Shown here: piece after piece, positions 12,201-23,100 of the stretch
How the letters are laid out: each line of letters begins with the position of its first letter
Position numbering within the stretch: position 1 is the first letter of the stretch
Source: Nageia nagi
Taxonomy: Eukaryota; Pinophyta
Assembly: GCA_050084985.1 (NCBI GenBank)
Contig: JBITNC010000001.1
Span: 71,672,001 to 71,736,000, forward strand
Length of the DNA stretch: 64,000 nt
Direction of reading: 5' to 3'
Program-made: the position numbers and the translations under genes
The notes under the pieces: generated by a model
What the model was told of the DNA's origin: nothing
The model's database searches: none
Seen by the model: the letters and a program-made list of their open reading frames with translations, nothing else

Positions 12201-13814
12201 ATTGTTTCTACTATTTTGGCTTTCTTTTTTTATAATTCTATGGTAAATTCCTTATGATAGACATATGAGAATGCCTTATCCTGATCACACATTGATGGTA
12301 GAGACTTTTGTTTTCTTTCCACATGGTATTACATGAAATATTTCTTCTTATTCTCTAGCCAATTGGAATTGTCAAGGCTCTTTTAAAGAGCCTTAAGCAA
12401 ATTGATGTCCTTGTTGGAGGTGAAACAGTACTCAATCTTAACAATATACATTTTCCTCCATAAGTGTAGGCAAGATACCTCTATCAAGGCTTCTAAAAAA
12501 AATGGTCCATCTTTCAAGTTATTCTTGAAACCTTTGAATTTTTCCTTCAACACCCTAATGAATTTTGAGGCCTTTGAGTTGACCATATTTAGGTATGCTA
12601 TGAAGACTCCCATAGGATCATATGACCAAGAGACTATAATTTGTTGTATTTCCAACCTCTCCATCTTGTGTGTCAAGTATTCCCAACAAACTTTATTGTA
12701 GACTTGGATGGAGTTAAATCCTAATGCATAAGAATACATTCCCTTCTTGCCTTTTGGGACTCCCCATGATGTTTTCACATAATCTTCTTATCTGAAAACC
12801 TCCATCCCAAAGACCCATTATGAGATAAAGAATAGGAGTTTCATGGGATTCTCATATAACCCATTCAAAATGATGATTGTGAAATTTTTGGTGAAATAAA
12901 CATCCCCTTTATAAAAAATAGCCTTGCTTCAAATCAATTAGAATCATTTGGGACAACTAAGGTTGGTTCTTAACAAAAATAAAATTTAGATTGGGGTAGA
13001 TAAATTACCTCACAAAATCATAGTAAGCATTAGTTATACTAAGGCTCTATGTCCATTCATATACTCTTTGGGGATTTCCATTCTCATATGTCTAGGATAG
13101 GTATAGATCTAGGAAGACTTTGGGGAGTTTATGGAGGAGGATCCAACATAGTAGAGAGGAGAAATGATATGCATTAAGCCTATATTTATTGGAAAACCTT
13201 ATAGCCTCCTTATTACCTATGAACTCATACCAATCCATACAATACTTGGGAAAGTTCCCAATTACCCTATAGGCCATAGTCACATTCTCTAGCTACACTA
13301 TCTAAATATCCTTCTCCCCACACAACACCATGATCATCACGATGATCCATGATAAGTTCAATTTGAACCTTGAGAACCCATAGTATTTCTTTTTCTCTAT
13401 AGTGGAGATTAACAAGTATGGATTCAACCAATCTAATAGGTACTTGTTTGTGTTTGGTCCATCCACCCTCACTCTTGCCTAAGGCTTCTTGTCATCTAGT
13501 TCAAAGAAGGCTATGTACAAAGCTTTCTTGTTCAAGTTGAAGATAGTGACTCCTTATTGATTTTGTACTTTCTGGATCTCAACCAATGTTAGTGGGGCTA
13601 GGGTTTCTACTAGTTTTAGGCATGGGTGGTATCTTTCCCACATAAAGGGTACTATGAAATCTATTTTATACAAAAGATCCAATAGGGATTTATCTTTGTC
13701 CTCATTGGCTTTAGAGGGTCTAACCTTCAAATCTATATATGTCGATAGGCTAGTATCAAAGAAGTTTTCATTCCTATCCTTAATGATATTCTAAGATATG
13801 GAAGACTTACCCAT
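9237..13814 (-). pseudogene. Long extra sense frame downstream of integrase in the Tat-like gypsy element (function unknown)
   Basis: From an ATG at 13814 the - strand reads as protein-like sequence for about 4.6 kb, to a TAA at 9239-9237 (roughly 1500 codons). N-terminal part (13814-12380): globular, with segments such as ERYHPCLKL, RVRVDGPNTNKYLLDWLNPY, GNFPKYCMDWYEFIGNKEAI and NKYRLNAYHFSSLL. Middle (about 12380-10400): very rich in Lys and Glu, with coiled-coil-like runs such as FEEERDYLKKLEKK. C-terminal part (10425-9237): mixed, ending DEWEMALGNSRFGSKL. The longest open piece is 12383-12778. Numerous TAG/TAA stops fall where Gln would fit, and there are several frame changes, for example near 12925 and 10450. 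It starts 300 bp after the integrase C-terminus on the same strand, in the env-like position. I recognise no family. It could be more than one gene. Confidence 0.6.
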
Positions 13815-14109
13815 TTTGGCAAAGATTTATGAATTTGGATGGCAGAAATAAGCTTGGAAGCTAAAATTGCAAGATGCTCTGTAGACCTTAAGCTCCAAAG
13901 CATGAAGGTAAAATGACTAAGGCATGCTCTAGCTAGATTAAAATCAATAAGCATACATTTACTATATTAATTAATGAAATATTCACCTTAAAATTATGTG
14001 GTGGGAAAATTAGAAATTTAAAATATATACAACATTTACATAAAATACACCTACATGATTAATGAGTGGAATATAACTTTAAATGTTGGTATTTGATCAT
14101 GATCAGATG

Positions 14110-15185
14110 GATCTAACCATCTAACCCATCCAAATTGAATGCATTCTTTTGGATTTCTCAAATGATGGCATATGGGTCGAACCATAAGGAATCAAACTCG
14201 TGATGATGTCTTGGCTTGGTGCAATCCTCATCCCATTTCAACACCAAATCTCCCAACTTGAAAGCAACATTGGACACATACCTCTTGTCAAACCATCTCT
14301 TCATATGGTATTCCTCTTCTAAATTTCTCTATACAAATTCTCTCAAAGCTCATCTAGGTAAATAAGACCAAAATTTCTTACTTGCAATGGATCTATATCA
14401 TCCATGTCATATCAATTAAGTAGTTGCAAGGTAGGTAACTTGATGTGAGATGAAAGTATTGCTCATTTTCCATATACTAGGATATAAGGGGAATTTTTAA
14501 TTAATGATTTGTATATGATTGATCAATCCATAATGCTAGGTCGAGCTTCTTATCCCAATCCTTATATTTTTCAATTATTGTCCTCTTCAAGTTTTTTATA
14601 AAAAATTTTATTTGTTGACTCAACCAATATGTTACCCTATGAGTAGTAATTAGAAGAGGTATTCCAATATATATCATATTTTATGGAAAATTTTATAACC
14701 TTAGCTCCTAGAAATACTAGACCATTGTCAGATATAATAGTTTGTGGGTTGCCAAACCTTGTAATAATCTTCTCCATAAAAGAGATGAGTGTATCATGAT
14801 CTTCATGCTTGGTAGAAAAAGACTCCATCCATCTTGTGAAATAGTCTATAGCTATTAAGATGAACCTTTTTTTGGCTAAGTATAAAATCAAGGCCCCATT
14901 ATTGAAAATGTTCTTTTATTGTAATAGCATGCAACAGCTTAGCAATCATTCTTATTCTTCCTACAAATCAATGACACTTGTCACATTTTTTGGCAATCTA
15001 GAAAGAATCTATGTAGAAAAAGGGCTAGTAAAAACCTTCCTATAAAATTTTGGCAATAGTTGTATATCCTAAGTAGTGACCTTCATAGAATCCTTAATGA
15101 AACTCTTTTAACACTTCCTCAACTTTCTTTGGATGGATGCATCTCAATAGCATTTCATCATGATTTTTTTGGTATAATACATCTT
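14110..15185 (-). pseudogene. Ty3-gypsy integrase domain of the Tat-like element
   Basis: Coding direction is from high to low coordinates. Near 15150-14950 an HHCC zinc finger is visible: H-P-K-K-V-E, E-F-H, then C-D-K-C-H with the family's RI-AKLLHAI continuation. The catalytic core at 14891-14637 shows AIDYFTRWMES (first Asp) and ITRFGNPQTIISDNGLVF (second Asp in SDNG), followed by SSNYYSQGN-type sequence and the Glu-bearing VEST. The C-terminal module near 14270-14150 reads FKLGDLVLKWDED, then FDSLWFDPYAI, matching the GPY/F-type end. Stops replace Gln and Trp at several places. Integrase would insert the cDNA copy into chromosomal DNA; this copy cannot be functional. Confidence 0.9.
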
Positions 15186-15449
15186 CTATCATGCAATAAT
15201 TGAGTGCATTTAATTCAAATCTCCTTCTTTGAGAAGCATTAAGCTCAAAATGGAGTCTACCATTAGAAAAATATGTAAAAAGCTGAGTTATCCAATCATC
15301 TAGTTTTTCTAGAACTACTAGAAGTTCTTAATATTCATTTTTTCAATTTCTATAATCATGATATAGTTAAAGCTCTAATCTTGTGCTAATTTTTTATAAA
15401 GAGCTTTCCCCTTAATTATTTTGGTTGTATGTATTTCCACATTGTACTA

Positions 15450-15870
15450 CAAAATCTTAGTGATCTATTTGGATTTGTTGAAATCCATATCACCTTGAAT
15501 AATATAGCTTTGTACATTTGGATGTATAGTAATCACTATGATATTGGTCTTGGAAATATAGTACTTAAATTTATTAAAAGATTTCATGATGGTAAACACT
15601 TATTTCTCAATAAATCCATAACTTTCTTAGGCTTCATGTAGGGTCTAGCTAAAGAAGGCTATGGGATGCTCATTTTCTTTTATTTCAGAACTATGGTAAT
15701 TCTCTTCTCTACTTTGCATCATACAAGATAAAGTCCTTTGAAAATTTTGAATTATTTAAGACTGGATAGGACATAATAGCAAATTTTATCTTTTCAAAAG
15801 CATGCACTTGTTCTAGTGTCCATTTGAAAGGCACATTATTTTTGAGCAATTATGTTATAGGCTAAACAAT
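15450..15870 (-). pseudogene. RNase H1-type domain following RT (Tat-like element)
   Basis: Right after the RT thumb, the - strand reads NVPFKWTLEQVHAFEKIK (near 15840), then SYPVLNNSKFSKDFILYDAK and HPIAFFS-TLHEA-ESYGFIEK near 15620. These are the standard gypsy transition from RT to RNase H. The domain removes the RNA strand during cDNA synthesis. It is the second RNase H of this element; the other lies upstream of RT. Stops and degraded stretches follow near 15500. Confidence 0.8.
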
Positions 15871-16800
15871 TTTAGTAAAGTCCTAAATGAATCTTCTTAC
15901 AAAATTAATTTTACCTAAGAAGGCTTGTAGTTTTTTATGTTAAACAAAATAGAAATATTGGATATGGCTTCTTCTCTCTTTGGATCAATGGAGAATCTAT
16001 CTTTTGAAATTACATGCTCAACTTTCCTTAATCAATGACAGAGATGGATTTCTTCAAACTCAATGAAATTTTGAACTCTTAGTGCTTCAAAAAGGTTTCC
16101 TAGAGATGTTGCAAGTGATCACTCTTTCATTTTGAAAAAATTGTAATATCATCTAGGTATACCAAAATAGATTTGTTGATTAATTTTCCAAATACATAAT
16201 CTATTTCCCTCTTAAATATTTCTTTGATATTTGATACACCAAATGGAATTCATTGGAAAGCAAAGGTACTCCATTTTATAGTGAATGCAATTTTGTGTTG
16301 ATTCTTCATCTTTTACCTAAATCTAATTATAGCCAAAGAAACCATCAAGGAGAGAGAAGCATTTGTATCTTGCAATAGTGTGAAGAATATTTTCCATTGG
16401 AGGAAAAGGGTAATTATCCTTAAGTGAGGATCTGTTGAGATTCTAAAAATCTACACACAACCTACTTTCTCCATTCATCTTCCTAAATGGTACTAGATTG
16501 ACTACCCAAGTTGATTATTTGATGGGATAGATGATCTTTGCTTGAAACAACTTTTGGATCTCTTATTACATTATCACTTATATTTTAGGGTTTATCAACC
16601 TTTATTTTTATTAAAAAGGTATTAATCCTTCCTTTAATTCAATGGTGTGTTGGATGACATCTTTATTGAACACCTTCAAGTATTTATAGCTCCAATACAT
16701 GATACCAGCAAACTCCTTCATGAGTTCAACAATCTCCTAAATCTCTTTAGATGAATTACTTAGACTAATCTTCAAAACTTTGTTAAGGCCTATCCAACTC
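15871..16800 (-). pseudogene. Ty3-gypsy reverse transcriptase domain (Tat-like element)
   Basis: On the - strand the entry segment (16790-16650) reads KEFAGIMYWSYKYLKVF and IQHTIELKEG. Then come EIQKLFQAKIIYPIK, STWVVNLVPFRKMNGESRLCVDF (RT motif 2 region, about 16580-16460), LKDNYPFPPMENIL, FSLLDGFFGYN, and after a frameshift near 16315 NQHKIAFTIKWSTFAFQ and PFGVSNIKEIF. The catalytic motif VYLDDIT lies at 16147-16164, followed by FSK and SDHLQHL. In-frame TAG or TGA codons stand at Gln or Arg sites. Identification as gypsy RT is secure. Confidence 0.93.
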
Positions 16801-17039
16801 CTTGAATTTTTTAGGAGGAGACACTATGCTTTCTTTTCTCACTTGATTGTCTTTGTTAAAGAGTTTTTTGAATGCTACAACATCTTTTGGTAAGGTATTA
16901 TTCCTTAATTATAACACATCTTCATCTCTAAAAGCCTCAACCAATGACTCTTGGCTATTTGAACATAACAATTATGTTTCCAATAATCTATTTATGTCTT
17001 CATCACTATTAAACACTTGCCAAAATAGTCATTGTCCAA

Positions 17040-17480
17040 GACAAAGGGCTTAAGAATTAGTTGGATACCTTTCCTCTTCAACCAATGATGAGTGGGATCA
17101 AAATTTGATCCTTTTTGAGCTAAGGTATCAGCCTCATTATTCTAATCCCTAGGAACTATAGTGATATTTAAAGCATTGAAACTTTTTAGCAAATACCATA
17201 TTCTATTTTTGTATTTCTTTAGATAATGATGTTTTGTTGAGCACTTATTTTTCACTTGATTAATGATTAACTTTGAATCACCAAAAATAATCAGGCAATT
17301 TATCTTCAATTTATCTATTTATTCTAATTATAAATACAAGGCTTCATATTTTGTTGCATTATTTGTGAAACTTCAAGTCATATGAAAAGAAATATCTCTT
17401 TGTCTTGCTAGTAGGAAACTTCAAAATAACTCCAACAGCAACATCAATCTTTGATTTCACTACATCGAAATACAATTTCC
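17040..17480 (-). pseudogene. Archaeal-type RNase H domain located upstream of RT
   Basis: Between protease and RT the - strand reads WKLYFD-VKSKIDVAVGVIL (near 17470), FTNNATKYEALYL (17370-17330), INCLIIFGDSKLIINQV (17300-17250), HHYLKKYKNRIW, LNITIVPRD-NNEADTLAQKGSNF (17170-17100). The D/N-x-x-A-x-Y-E-A-L, GDS-L-I-x-Q-V and R-x-x-N-x-x-A-D-x-L-A series is the signature of the second (archaeal-type, aRNH) RNase H found in the Tat lineage. The first acidic residue (YFDG in the family) is followed by V here. In the Tat elements I remember best (Ogre, Retand) aRNH follows RNH1; here it precedes RT. The RD-NNEAD stop is TAG in place of a Gln codon. Confidence 0.85.
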
Positions 17481-17499
17481 ATAACTCCTATTCCCTTAG

Positions 17500-18075
17500 T
17501 TCTTGAAGGGTAAGGATTAGAAATCAATTATCTCTTCAATAATTACATAATTTCCCATGTCTTTACCCTCAATATGCTTGATCATGAGTTTAAAAACTAA
17601 ATCTATAAAATTCAATTCCATTTTAGCTACATTGGTTAATGTGGCCTGCTTGATTATCAAATTTCCATGCGGGAGTTTCTCTGTGAGAAATCTTGAAGCA
17701 AGCTCATTGTAAACCTTAAATATTTTATTCTTAAATAAAATGATCATGTGGGAATAATCCATAGCTAGATACCTTCCTAGTTTTACGGTGAATTCTCTTT
17801 ATAAGCACAGAATAAACATAGGAGGAAGGTCTACAACTATGACATCCTAGACGATAGAGAATCTTAGACATTTGTGAAGCTTCATTAGGAAATCTTTCAC
17901 TACACCAATAGTTTTGACATTAGTACCATCAAAATGGATAATTCCAAGAGAATCCCTAATATAGGTTAATCATATGACATCAAATACCTTCTTTGACATT
18001 ACAATCATGAATGTCCTTGAGTCTATCATGCAATTGTGTACAATGTATCCTTCAAAATCAAGGGAGATGTAGAAA
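17500..18075 (-). pseudogene. Retroviral-type aspartic protease domain (Tat-like element)
   Basis: The - strand near 18070-17760 reads SLDFEGYIVHNCMIDSRTFMIVMSKKVFDVI, then GTNVKTIGVVKDFLMKLHKC, DVIVVDLPPMFILCL, and FTVKLGRYLAMDYSHMIILF. This fits the Tat/Athila protease layout: M-I-D-S-G-A-S active site, G-x-I-K-D-L, D-x-V-V-x-D-V-P-P, and L-G-G-x-x-x-M-D-x-S-Y. The active-site Gly is Arg here (DSR for DSG). The frame continues open at 17762-17517 (start of the linker to aRNH). Protease would cleave the Gag-Pol precursor. Confidence 0.85.
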
Positions 18076-18080
18076 GGAGG

Positions 18081-18178
18081 AGGTCTATTCTTACCCCCAT
18101 ACCTAGTAACTTTATAGCTACATCTAGATAAGGTCTATTCTTACCCATACTTGGTAACTTTATAGCTACATCTAGAAT
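18081..18178. repeat. 50-bp tandem duplication between gag and protease
   Basis: 18081-18130 (aggtctattcttaccccc...) is repeated at 18131-18178 with a 2-base loss in the C run and one or two substitutions. The unequal unit lengths shift the reading frame, which explains why the frame just upstream of protease (18256-18026) is out of phase with it. Confidence 0.9.
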
Positions 18179-18179
18179 A

Positions 18180-18991
18180 TAGTTCCAACTTTCATCTTCT
18201 TTGGTGTGGATCATGAGTGCTACCTTCAATAGGTCAATTTGTCTAAGAATGTGCAAGGCATAAAAGAGTGATGCTCTTTATGGAATATTATTCAACTCAT
18301 CCATGATGTTATATGGAGAAATGCAAGAACTCTCATTTAAATATTTCTTTTTATAGTACTAAGTTACTTCTTGGGACCTTATTAGTGATGGGTATCTGAA
18401 TCTCTTAGCTTCCTTCTCCCTTTCATAGATTTTTGGGGAAGCAAAAGGTTGATCAATTTATTATTTTCTCAAAACTTATTTTTTTGAAAAAACTTTATTT
18501 GTGGTAGCAAATTCATTGAAAGGCCTCTTTGATCATAACTTAGAATGTGGTACTAATGGTATTTGATTAGAATTGACAAGATTGGATCTATCTCTGAGGT
18601 AGGAACTATCTAGTAGTATAATCAAGTCCCAACTACTTTGTTAGAAGATTTTGGGAGAATCACAAAATTTTCCTTTAATGTTGCTTCATCTACATAATAA
18701 CTAGTATTAACTCCTCTATTAGTTGCTAGCCTCATCTAATTTTGATATATGGGATAAGTATTCTAGACATGAGGATCATTATAGGCTTTGCACCAATCTT
18801 GATTAGGTGGAGGGTTGTATGCCTTCAAGGATATATAGATTTTATCTGATCATGGGGGTTCCCTTTGTTGTATTAGTTGATCTCTAATCAGTAAGGGATA
18901 CCTTCTTTATTTTCTTCCATCATCTCTTTGATCATAATAATCTCTCCTTTGAGCTACTCTCTATTCAATTATCCTTTGGTTTGATAAATTT
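18180..18991 (-). pseudogene. Gag C-terminal part with zinc knuckle (Tat-like element)
   Basis: The - strand from 18991 downward reads NLSNQRIIE, then RVAQRRDYYDQRDDGRK, an Arg/Gln-rich nucleic-acid-binding stretch, then AYNPPPNQDWCKAYNDPHV-NTYPIYQ at 18795-18751. The last block is a degenerate CCHC zinc knuckle: C-x2-[C to Y]-x3-H-x4-[C to Y]. Both lost cysteines are Tyr, as a single G-to-A change from TGC/TGT would give. The frame (first codon base divisible by 3) equals that of the gag N-terminal part at 24288-25200, on the other side of the LINE. Gag forms the particle and packages RNA. Confidence 0.75.
18984..18991. repeat. Left target-site duplication of the LINE (ATAAATTT)
   Basis: ATAAATTT is present here and again at 24288-24295, the other end of the LINE. 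Deleting one copy and everything between restores a continuous gag frame on the - strand. Confidence 0.8.
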
Positions 18992-19460
18992 CTCACTAAG
19001 AGACCCTAAGCATCCATATGCACTGCATGTTAGGTGACCCTATGAGACCTCAAGAACCTCAAACATTACAGGTTAGGATACCCTAAGCACCCATGAACAC
19101 CATGCACCAAGAGACCCCTTAATACCCCAAGAATCTTATGCATCATGTGTCATGATACCTTGAGCATGAATCCTCCTCATCACCCATGATGCCCTTTGCA
19201 CTTACAAGACCTTCACTCATGATCTATCCATATGTCCCATGAGGCCCTCTACCCTATGTGTGCATGCTCATGCCTGCACGTTCCTTGTTTACATCCACCC
19301 ATGCCTATGAGCCCTCATTTTCTCTCTACCTATGCACTCCTCTACTTCTATATTCTTACTCGAGTCCATTACCTCCCACCAAAACATTTTGTTAAACACT
19401 TCACATTCTTCCTACTAGACTATCTATGTTTTTTGTTAAATAGCTATTTTTGGAGACACC

Positions 19461-20426
19461 ATGGTAGCTCTTATAGAGATTTTTGATCACTTTGGCTTAC
19501 CCCCAACTGATAAGGAGAATATAGCAAGAGAGTGACTTCTTATTGATCATTGTAATGTGGATGCTTGGGATAAATTTATGAGTGAAGTCCAACAAAGGCC
19601 CATTTCTAAGATAGAACCTATATATTAATAGCTACTTATTGTATTCCCCATATATGCCAAATATTGGAAACTCTATGCAGAGGCACAATGCAACAAGATA
19701 ATTATTCAATCATTACTACTTCAATTATCTTCACAATTTGATAGAGTTGATGGCCTCCCTCATGGAAATAAACTCTAAAAAAAAATTCTTATTACCACTC
19801 TACAAACAACTCAAGTCCAAGAATAGGAAAATAGAATAAAAATTATAGAGAGAATCTAAACCCCTTCTACTAATAAATTCCACCAAGTATAATAGCTTCA
19901 TGAATCTTTCTTTGAGATCAAAATCAAACAATATGCAATCACTTCTCAGTAGGAATAATTTATATATACCACTACAACCCAATAATAATCAAAGAAAAAA
20001 TAGGTGGAGGATCAAACCTCTTGGGTACAAGTAGCTAAAGGCAAGAAAACTTCTCCACTTGTAAATCTCATGGTGAATGTAAAATTTGAAGAAGAATGGT
20101 TTTGTCAACTAAAAGCTCTTAATTTGAGAGTTAGAGGAATACCAAAATCCCAAGACACTCAAAAGGCTAGTCTTGATTTTCTTCATGATACATTAGAGTT
20201 GCAGAATATCACACTATAGAAAGATTGGTTCACCCAGGATAAATCTCTTATCAACCACTTTCATTTAGTAGTAAATCATTTCCAATCCCTTAGAGAGAAA
20301 AAGAAATTATTCTCTCTCTACCAAGATCTACTTGGATGTTGATCTCACTCACATCTAGGTTGATGAGCTTTGGAAAGCTAGAGCATTGGTAGTAGTAGCC
20401 AAGAGATTGCAAGGTAATCATCTGTG
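19461..20426 (+). pseudogene. LINE ORF1 protein relic
   Basis: Frame from ATG 19461 (MVALIEIFDHFGLPP) to TGA 20424. The same frame carries SWVQVAKGKK (20028), LKALNLRVRGIPKSQDTQK (20115) and, near the end, IYLDVDLTHI-VDELWKARAL, which is the ORF1 pattern of plant LINEs (RVRGIP and DxDLT..QVxEL). All interruptions over 322 codons are stops, with no frame change detected. ORF1 proteins bind the element's RNA. The longest open stretch is 20004-20219. Confidence 0.75.
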
Positions 20427-20439
20427 ACACCTCCCTATA

Positions 20440-21230
20440 TGTTGGGTTCACCCCAAACCTCTATAATGATGCTAATATGATACCCATGTAGTACTCACAT
20501 TTATATTTTAGAACTGTAATAGCATGATTTGATCTTCACCTAGATCAGTTTGTAACATCATTCATAATACATACTTAATTCTTTTAAAAGAGACACATGA
20601 TAGCATTATCAAGGGTCTTTCCCCCTTCATTGGTTATTTTTGGATCTCTACATTTAATACATCTACACACTAGGGTAGATACAAGCATGGATCAGGAGGG
20701 GTAGCCTTCTTGGTCAATGATAGCTTGCATCATAGGATGTAGGTGGAAGGGATTGAAACACATGCATGATACATTTGGTTATCCATTGTGAGACCACCAC
20801 CTCTCTGAAGACTCTACACAGCAGGTTGTTATTTCCCTCTAAGGACCTCACATTATGCCATCCATGAGCAGGGTGAGTCTCCATTTCTGTACCTCTTCCC
20901 TGAGATCTCTAGATATGTAGTATAGGGGGATATCATCTTGGAAGGGTATTTCAATGGTAGGATAAGAAGTCTCTAGATATAGGATTTTAATGAGCAAGCA
21001 TATCCTATCCACCTTAAGGCTTTAGAGTAAGATGTTGAAATCTAATAAGCATATGATGATACTATGCCTACACTAGCCTATGGTATATCTCTTCTTGAGA
21101 TTGGAGAGACCCATGACCTCATCATTCTAAATGGTATTGCTCAATTTCTTAACTCTGGGCATCACACATATTTTCCTTATGCATGTGGATCTACTGTTGT
21201 GGACTACATCCTTGTTAGACCCCCACTTGT
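20440..21230 (+). pseudogene. LINE endonuclease domain relic
   Basis: The + strand reads HGSGGVAFLVNDSLHHRM (near 20690), YIWLSIVRPP, LYTAGCYFP, SPFLYLFPEISRYVV-GDIIL, E-G-Y-F-N-G-R-I (near 20950, for the family's GDFN catalytic motif), THDLIILNGIAQFLNSGH (near 21110) and GSTVVDYILV (near 21200). The order GSGGVA, GDFN and SxVDY is that of the AP-type endonuclease that nicks target DNA for target-primed reverse transcription. The catalytic Asp of GDFN is Tyr, so the domain is inactive. Confidence 0.8.
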
Positions 21231-22079
21231 TTCCCTATGCTAGACCTTACATGTAGCCCCTTATCTCCCCCACATCAACCATACCCACTTGACACTTTCA
21301 CTCATATACTCCCCCTCCTCGTCACCCCCATTTCAACCCATCACCCCACCCCTCACACCTTATACAATCATCCACTTTGATAGGACTCTTACCTCAAATT
21401 ATAGTTTTATCTTGAAATAAAAACTTCCCTATATGAACTCTTTCTCCTCCATTAATGATTAGTCATTTTTCCTTTTTTATACCTTACAATCCATTATCAT
21501 GTAGATTTTCCCTCACACCATCCACCCCCCATCCTACCCTTGACATATTGGCCATTTCCTGGTGAACTAATGGTTCAATGCAGAATGTAAATCTAGCCAC
21601 TGCCAACTCAAAAAGGCCATCATCTTTGTAAAACCCCCTCATGTCATCCATTACCTACACTGCTCTTACTATTACCTCTTGTGAACCAAGAAGCATCACT
21701 TCTTTCCAAAAGATGATAAGAAATTATCTCAACACTCCATAATGATCCCAAATCTTTCTGACACTCTTTCTTACCTAGAATATACAACACTAACCACATC
21801 ACCTTACAAGATTGGAACATTTATGCCTCTTAGATCTAAATCAATCCCAACCACATCCCTTCACCTATCATCACTTGCCCTTCGTCCTTTGACTTCTTTT
21901 TCCCTCTCTTTTCCATAAATCCATATTTAAGCTTAGTTCTAGGAAAGCACCTAACATCAAAAACCTTCAAGCTAAATATCTCAAACATGCTAGTTTTGTC
22001 TTGCCCCCTTCCTCTCCCATCTCTTTAATACCATCATTTGCACTAGCTTCCCCACCACTTGGACCCTGAACATTATCCA

Positions 22080-23100
22080 TCCCATCCACAAATTAGGTGA
22101 CCCTTATGATCTAAGCAATTACCATACCATTATGATTTACCACACTATGGTCAAGCTTTATGTAACCATTCTTGAGGACTACACATCTTAGATAAAAGAT
22201 TCTAGATGCATTAAAGTAAGAGGATAGGTAAGTTTTTACAATATCACCATACCACCAACCACATTCTCACTCTTTGAGCAATTATTAAGGAGGCCAAGTT
22301 TTTGAAGAACCTCATTTTTAGCTACTTTGTAGATTTTAGGAAGGCTTTTGATACTTTCCTACATCATAGACTCATGGATAGAATTAGATGATTGGGGATC
22401 CTTGAGTTAAGCCTTATAGCCATCTTAACTCTATACAAGTTAGTTTCTAAAAGGGTGCATACTACAAAAGGCTTATCTAAAATGATTCATACCACCATTA
22501 AGATGAAGTAGGGTTGCTTGCTTTCTTCAACTCTCTTTGATCTCTATATTAATGACTTAGAGTCACTTATACTCGATACTACTAGCATTAACATTAGATG
22601 TCTTCTCCATAACACTTTGTTCCCATCCTCCTCTTTATTGATGATATTGTACTACTCTCACACATAATAGAGGGTCTTCAATATTTGATGGATACCCTTG
22701 ATTTATTTAGCACTATACAAGACTTGGTGGTTAATCTCAACAAAATTAATATTATGGTATTCAACACCTTGAAGAATATTTTTGATCAAACTCAAATCAT
22801 TTAAAGAGAAATTTATTGAGACTACCACATCCTACACCTACTTGGGAATTATCTTCATGGGACCTTGATTCTCCATGCAAGTGACAAACCCACCCAAAGT
22901 ATGATGATGATATGCTATAATTTTCTTCTTGGAGAGATAGTGTATCTAACTCCATTTCCATGATATCCCATCCAAGCTCTAATTACTTCATACTTTGGTC
23001 ACTCCCATAATATTGTATAGTTTCAAGGTTTGGAGCCCTAGCTTAAGGAGCTCAAATTGGAACATAATCGAGAGGATATTAGTTTGTACTCTATTGCACT
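22080..23100 (+). pseudogene. LINE reverse transcriptase domain relic
   Basis: Key blocks on +: YFVDFRKAFDTFLHHRLMDR (near 22320), TTIKMK-GCLLSSTLFDLYIND (near 22490-22555, for the family's GVKQGCPLSPTLF), and LLFIDDIVLLSH (near 22635, for FADDIVLL), followed by EGLQYLMDTLDLF and VVNLNKINIMVF. The catalytic pair DD is retained but its preceding Ala is Ile. There is at least one frame change between the first two blocks and the FIDD block. Stops are common. Confidence 0.88.

Noticed and set aside
12402-12701. 99-codon + strand open frame
   Set aside because: Antisense shadow of the 12383-12778 piece of the extra Tat ORF.
19232-19486. 84-codon open frame at the start of the LINE
   Set aside because: It overlaps the ORF1 start in another frame and its Cys/His/Pro content reflects the C-rich leader.
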